Below the pieces are notes generated by a model. It saw nothing but the letters and a program-made list of their open reading frames with translations. It made no database searches and was not told where the DNA came from. Below are positions 62,441 to 64,000 of a stretch of DNA of 64,000 nucleotides, one piece after another. Source of the DNA: Bacillota bacterium (GTDB taxonomy: Bacteria; Bacillota; Sulfobacillia; Sulfobacillales; Sulfobacillaceae); assembly GCA_026627065.1 (NCBI GenBank), contig JAPNUO010000001.1, positions 655,932 through 719,931 of the forward strand, read 5' to 3'. Each line of letters opens with the position of its first letter. Position 1 is the first letter of the stretch. A program made the translations under genes and the position numbers.

Positions 62441-62998
62441 TCAACCTCCTTCGCGGTCCTCGCGGACGTATTGACTGAGTGCGGTATCGCCGTAACGTCG
62501 CGTCCATTGACGGACAAGTCCCGGCAATTCTACCGCAGGATCCCGCGATCGCGTTTCCAGCACCACCACTCCTGAGGGCGAAACCACCCGCCACAGGCTC
62601 TCCCGCACGCGCAGCTCAAGTCCTTGAGCCCACGGTGGATCGCAAAACACCACCTCGAACCGCGTCCCCTCGGCAATCCATTGAGGCAACACAGACTCTA
62701 CCGCTTTGGGAACCACCACCGTGCGGTCTTGAGCCCCCATCCGCCGGATATTTTCGTACAGCGTGCGGCGAGTTTGGCTACGAGGCTCGCAGAAGATCAC
62801 TTGGCGCGCGCCCCGGGATACCGCCTCCAATCCCACAGCGCCTGTCCCTGCGTAGGCATCTAAAAACAGGGCGTCGACGACGCGCGCCTGCCAGATGTCA
62901 AACAGCGCTTCACGGACGCGCGCCCCCGTCGGGCGCGTGTCATGTCCACGCAAGGGCGCAAGACGACGTCCCGCGGCTTGTCCCCCAATAATCCGCAT
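62441..62998 (-). CDS. rsmD: 16S rRNA (guanine966-N2)-methyltransferase RsmD
   Basis: This 185-residue SAM-dependent enzyme has the family start MRIIGGQAAGRRLAPLRG, RPTGARVREALFDIW, the SAM loop FLDAYAGTGAVGLEAVSRGA and the catalytic DPPW in VVFCDPPWAQ. ATG 62998 fits the family start; an ATG at 63010 is in frame. The ribosome region GGTGAGG is close to the chosen codon. Confidence 0.94.
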   Translation of the reverse strand: MRIIGGQAAGRRLAPLRGHDTRPTGARVREALFDIWQARVVDALFLDAYAGTGAVGLEAVSRGARQVIFCEPRSQTRRTLYENIRRMGAQDRTVVVPKAVESVLPQWIAEGTRFEVVFCDPPWAQGLELRVRESLWRVVSPSGVVVLETRSRDPAVELPGLVRQWTRRYGDTALSQYVREDREGG

Positions 62999-63050
62999 CC
63001 ACCTCACCATCCGCCCTTATTATCCCTGGTTCTCCGCCTTTCGTCCATTA

Positions 63051-63809
63051 TTATGGCCCGCCCGGGCGCCCCACGCGGCTCAGGCTCGTCACCCGATATC
63101 CTTCGACCTGAATCAGGTGCAGCAGGCGCGGCAGCGCCTGCACCACTCCCCAGTCGTCGACGCGATCCGGGAGGATGATAATGGCGCCAGGTTGCAAATG
63201 AGACAGCACCTGATGGATTATCGCCCCGGGACGGCGGACGCGCGGGCTCACCCCTTCTCCCGGCGTCGGCAGCACAATGGTGAGGTGCAAGAGCATCGCC
63301 GCCCGGCGACTTTGCGAACTCACAGCTCCATAGGGCGGATAGAGCCAGTGCGGCCGATAATGGCCGACAGCCTCCACGATGGCCACATCGGCCTGGAGAT
63401 CGCGCAAGTCCGCGCGGTAGCTGTGACTCGCCAGGTTGATATGCCCTAAAGTGTGACATTCCACGTCTTCGTGCCCTTGAACCAGGAGGGAGGTTTCCCG
63501 AGAGTCGCGAAGGAGGTTGAGGCCGATGGGGAAAAACGTGGCAGTGACGTGATCGGCCTTTAGTTCCCGGAGAATCACCGGGGTAGTGCGCGCATTGGGA
63601 CCATCGGCAAAGGCTAGCACCACCCAGCGATCGGCTCCCGGGAAGCGGTCCACCATCCCGGTCCTCGCCAGGTTGCCGGGCTGCAACACCTGCGCCCCTC
63701 CCCACCCCAACGCCGCTACCGTCAAAATCCCGGCCGCCATTAACGCCCAATGCCGCCTTACGGACCGCAGCGACACGACATAAAACGGCACTAGCGTGTG
63801 GTCCCCCAC
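63051..63809 (-). CDS. NodB-type polysaccharide deacetylase-like protein, probably non-catalytic
   Basis: This 252-residue protein has an N-terminal membrane anchor (about residues 20-40) and an extracellular NodB fold. The first motif, normally TFDDGP, reads AFADGPN, so the catalytic-base aspartate is alanine while the metal-ligand aspartate remains. The metal histidines persist in CHTLGHINL. Motif 3 is YPPYGAV instead of RPPYG. The second half has ILPDRVDDWG. It may bind glycans without deacetylating them. GTG 63809 overlaps the preceding DUF2619 gene by 19 bases; no strong ribosome site is visible. Confidence 0.78.
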   Translation of the reverse strand: MGDHTLVPFYVVSLRSVRRHWALMAAGILTVAALGWGGAQVLQPGNLARTGMVDRFPGADRWVVLAFADGPNARTTPVILRELKADHVTATFFPIGLNLLRDSRETSLLVQGHEDVECHTLGHINLASHSYRADLRDLQADVAIVEAVGHYRPHWLYPPYGAVSSQSRRAAMLLHLTIVLPTPGEGVSPRVRRPGAIIHQVLSHLQPGAIIILPDRVDDWGVVQALPRLLHLIQVEGYRVTSLSRVGRPGGP

Positions 63810-64000
63810 AAAATGCAGGCCACGCCAATACCAATCCAGGCAATTTTCGCCGTGGGCACCCGATTGGCCGCCAATCCTGCAATCCCCAAAAGCATGGTCG
63901 TCGTTAACACGAGGGGACCTGCCAGGCCCAGAAACCCGTTAATGCGGATGGCCGTCTCCAAGCGATAGGTGCGCCACATCAAAAAGGCGCCGGTCAATTC
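63791..64000 (-). CDS. DUF2619 (YqhV-like) membrane protein, 5' end outside window
   Basis: At least 69 residues are visible; the frame is open to the edge, so the N-terminus is probably missing. MWRTYRLETAIRINGFLGLAGPLVLTTTMLLGIAGLA matches the conserved core of the small two- or three-helix YqhV/DUF2619 membrane proteins (about 90 residues), which occur near sporulation genes in Firmicutes. The function is unknown. It overlaps the deacetylase-like gene by 19 bases. Confidence 0.6.
   Translation of the reverse strand, partial: ELTGAFLMWRTYRLETAIRINGFLGLAGPLVLTTTMLLGIAGLAANRVPTAKIAWIGIGVACILWGTTR

Overview
The window looks like a chromosome segment of a Gram-positive, endospore-forming bacterium with a GC-rich genome. 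The evidence is spoVS, FapR-type control of fatty acid synthesis, the Firmicutes gene orders rnhB-ylqF-lepB-rplS-trmD-rimM-rpsP-ffh-ylxM, ftsY-smc, rnc-fabF-acpP-fabG-fabD-degV-fabH-plsX-fapR/rpmF-yceD and ylbL-ylbK-coaD-rsmD, and many strong AGGAGG ribosome sites with GTG and TTG starts. A Sulfobacillus-like organism would fit, but that is an inference from gene content, not a match I could run.

Layout. 1-6308: an A+T-richer block with a ribose-type sugar ABC transporter (two permeases, a double ATPase and a binding protein, leftward) divergent from a D-aminoacylase-type amidohydrolase; it looks acquired. 6554-11479: HisC-like aminotransferase, divergent from a glcE-glcF-glcD glycolate oxidase operon. 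11486-16201: a 46-residue membrane peptide, a UppP-like phosphatase, a class A PBP, an orphan response regulator and rnhB. 16205-21208: ribosome/SRP operon behind a near-consensus promoter. 21250-24977: a carbohydrate operon (M24-fold protein, Gfo/Idh/MocA dehydrogenase, sugar epimerase) and a small hypothetical. 25055-27237: a sucrose-phosphate-phosphatase-like and a GT4 glycosyltransferase gene behind a cyclic di-AMP (ydaO) riboswitch with its own promoter and terminator. 27268-31944: ftsY, smc, spoVS. 32134-37210: HTH protein, two zinc-ribbon membrane proteins (one a class A PBP), and a solute-binding protein. 37728-46165: rnc plus the fatty acid/phospholipid cluster, rpmF and yceD.

46228-52099 is a mobile-element graveyard: an ISL3-type element with two in-frame stops, a VapBC pair whose toxin is frameshifted, and an IS4-type element split by an IS1634-type element that left a 7-bp target duplication; all transposase genes are broken. 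After it come a BNR-type lipoprotein, about 870 bases without a credible gene, and an unknown protein. 55126-58726 holds ABC1 kinase, isoaspartyl dipeptidase and a low-complexity Ser/Gln/Gly protein; 58825-64000 holds YlbL/SepM-type protease, patatin, a short YlbJ-like membrane protein, a coiled-coil protein, coaD, rsmD, a degenerate NodB-type deacetylase and a DUF2619 protein running off the edge.

The genes combine core functions (protein targeting, chromosome condensation, membrane lipid synthesis, peptidoglycan polymerisation) with small accessory modules. The most interesting candidates are the cyclic di-AMP-controlled, probable sucrose-type osmolyte module and the operon pairing a zinc-ribbon membrane protein with a zinc-ribbon-tagged penicillin-binding protein. 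No tRNA, rRNA or CRISPR array was seen.
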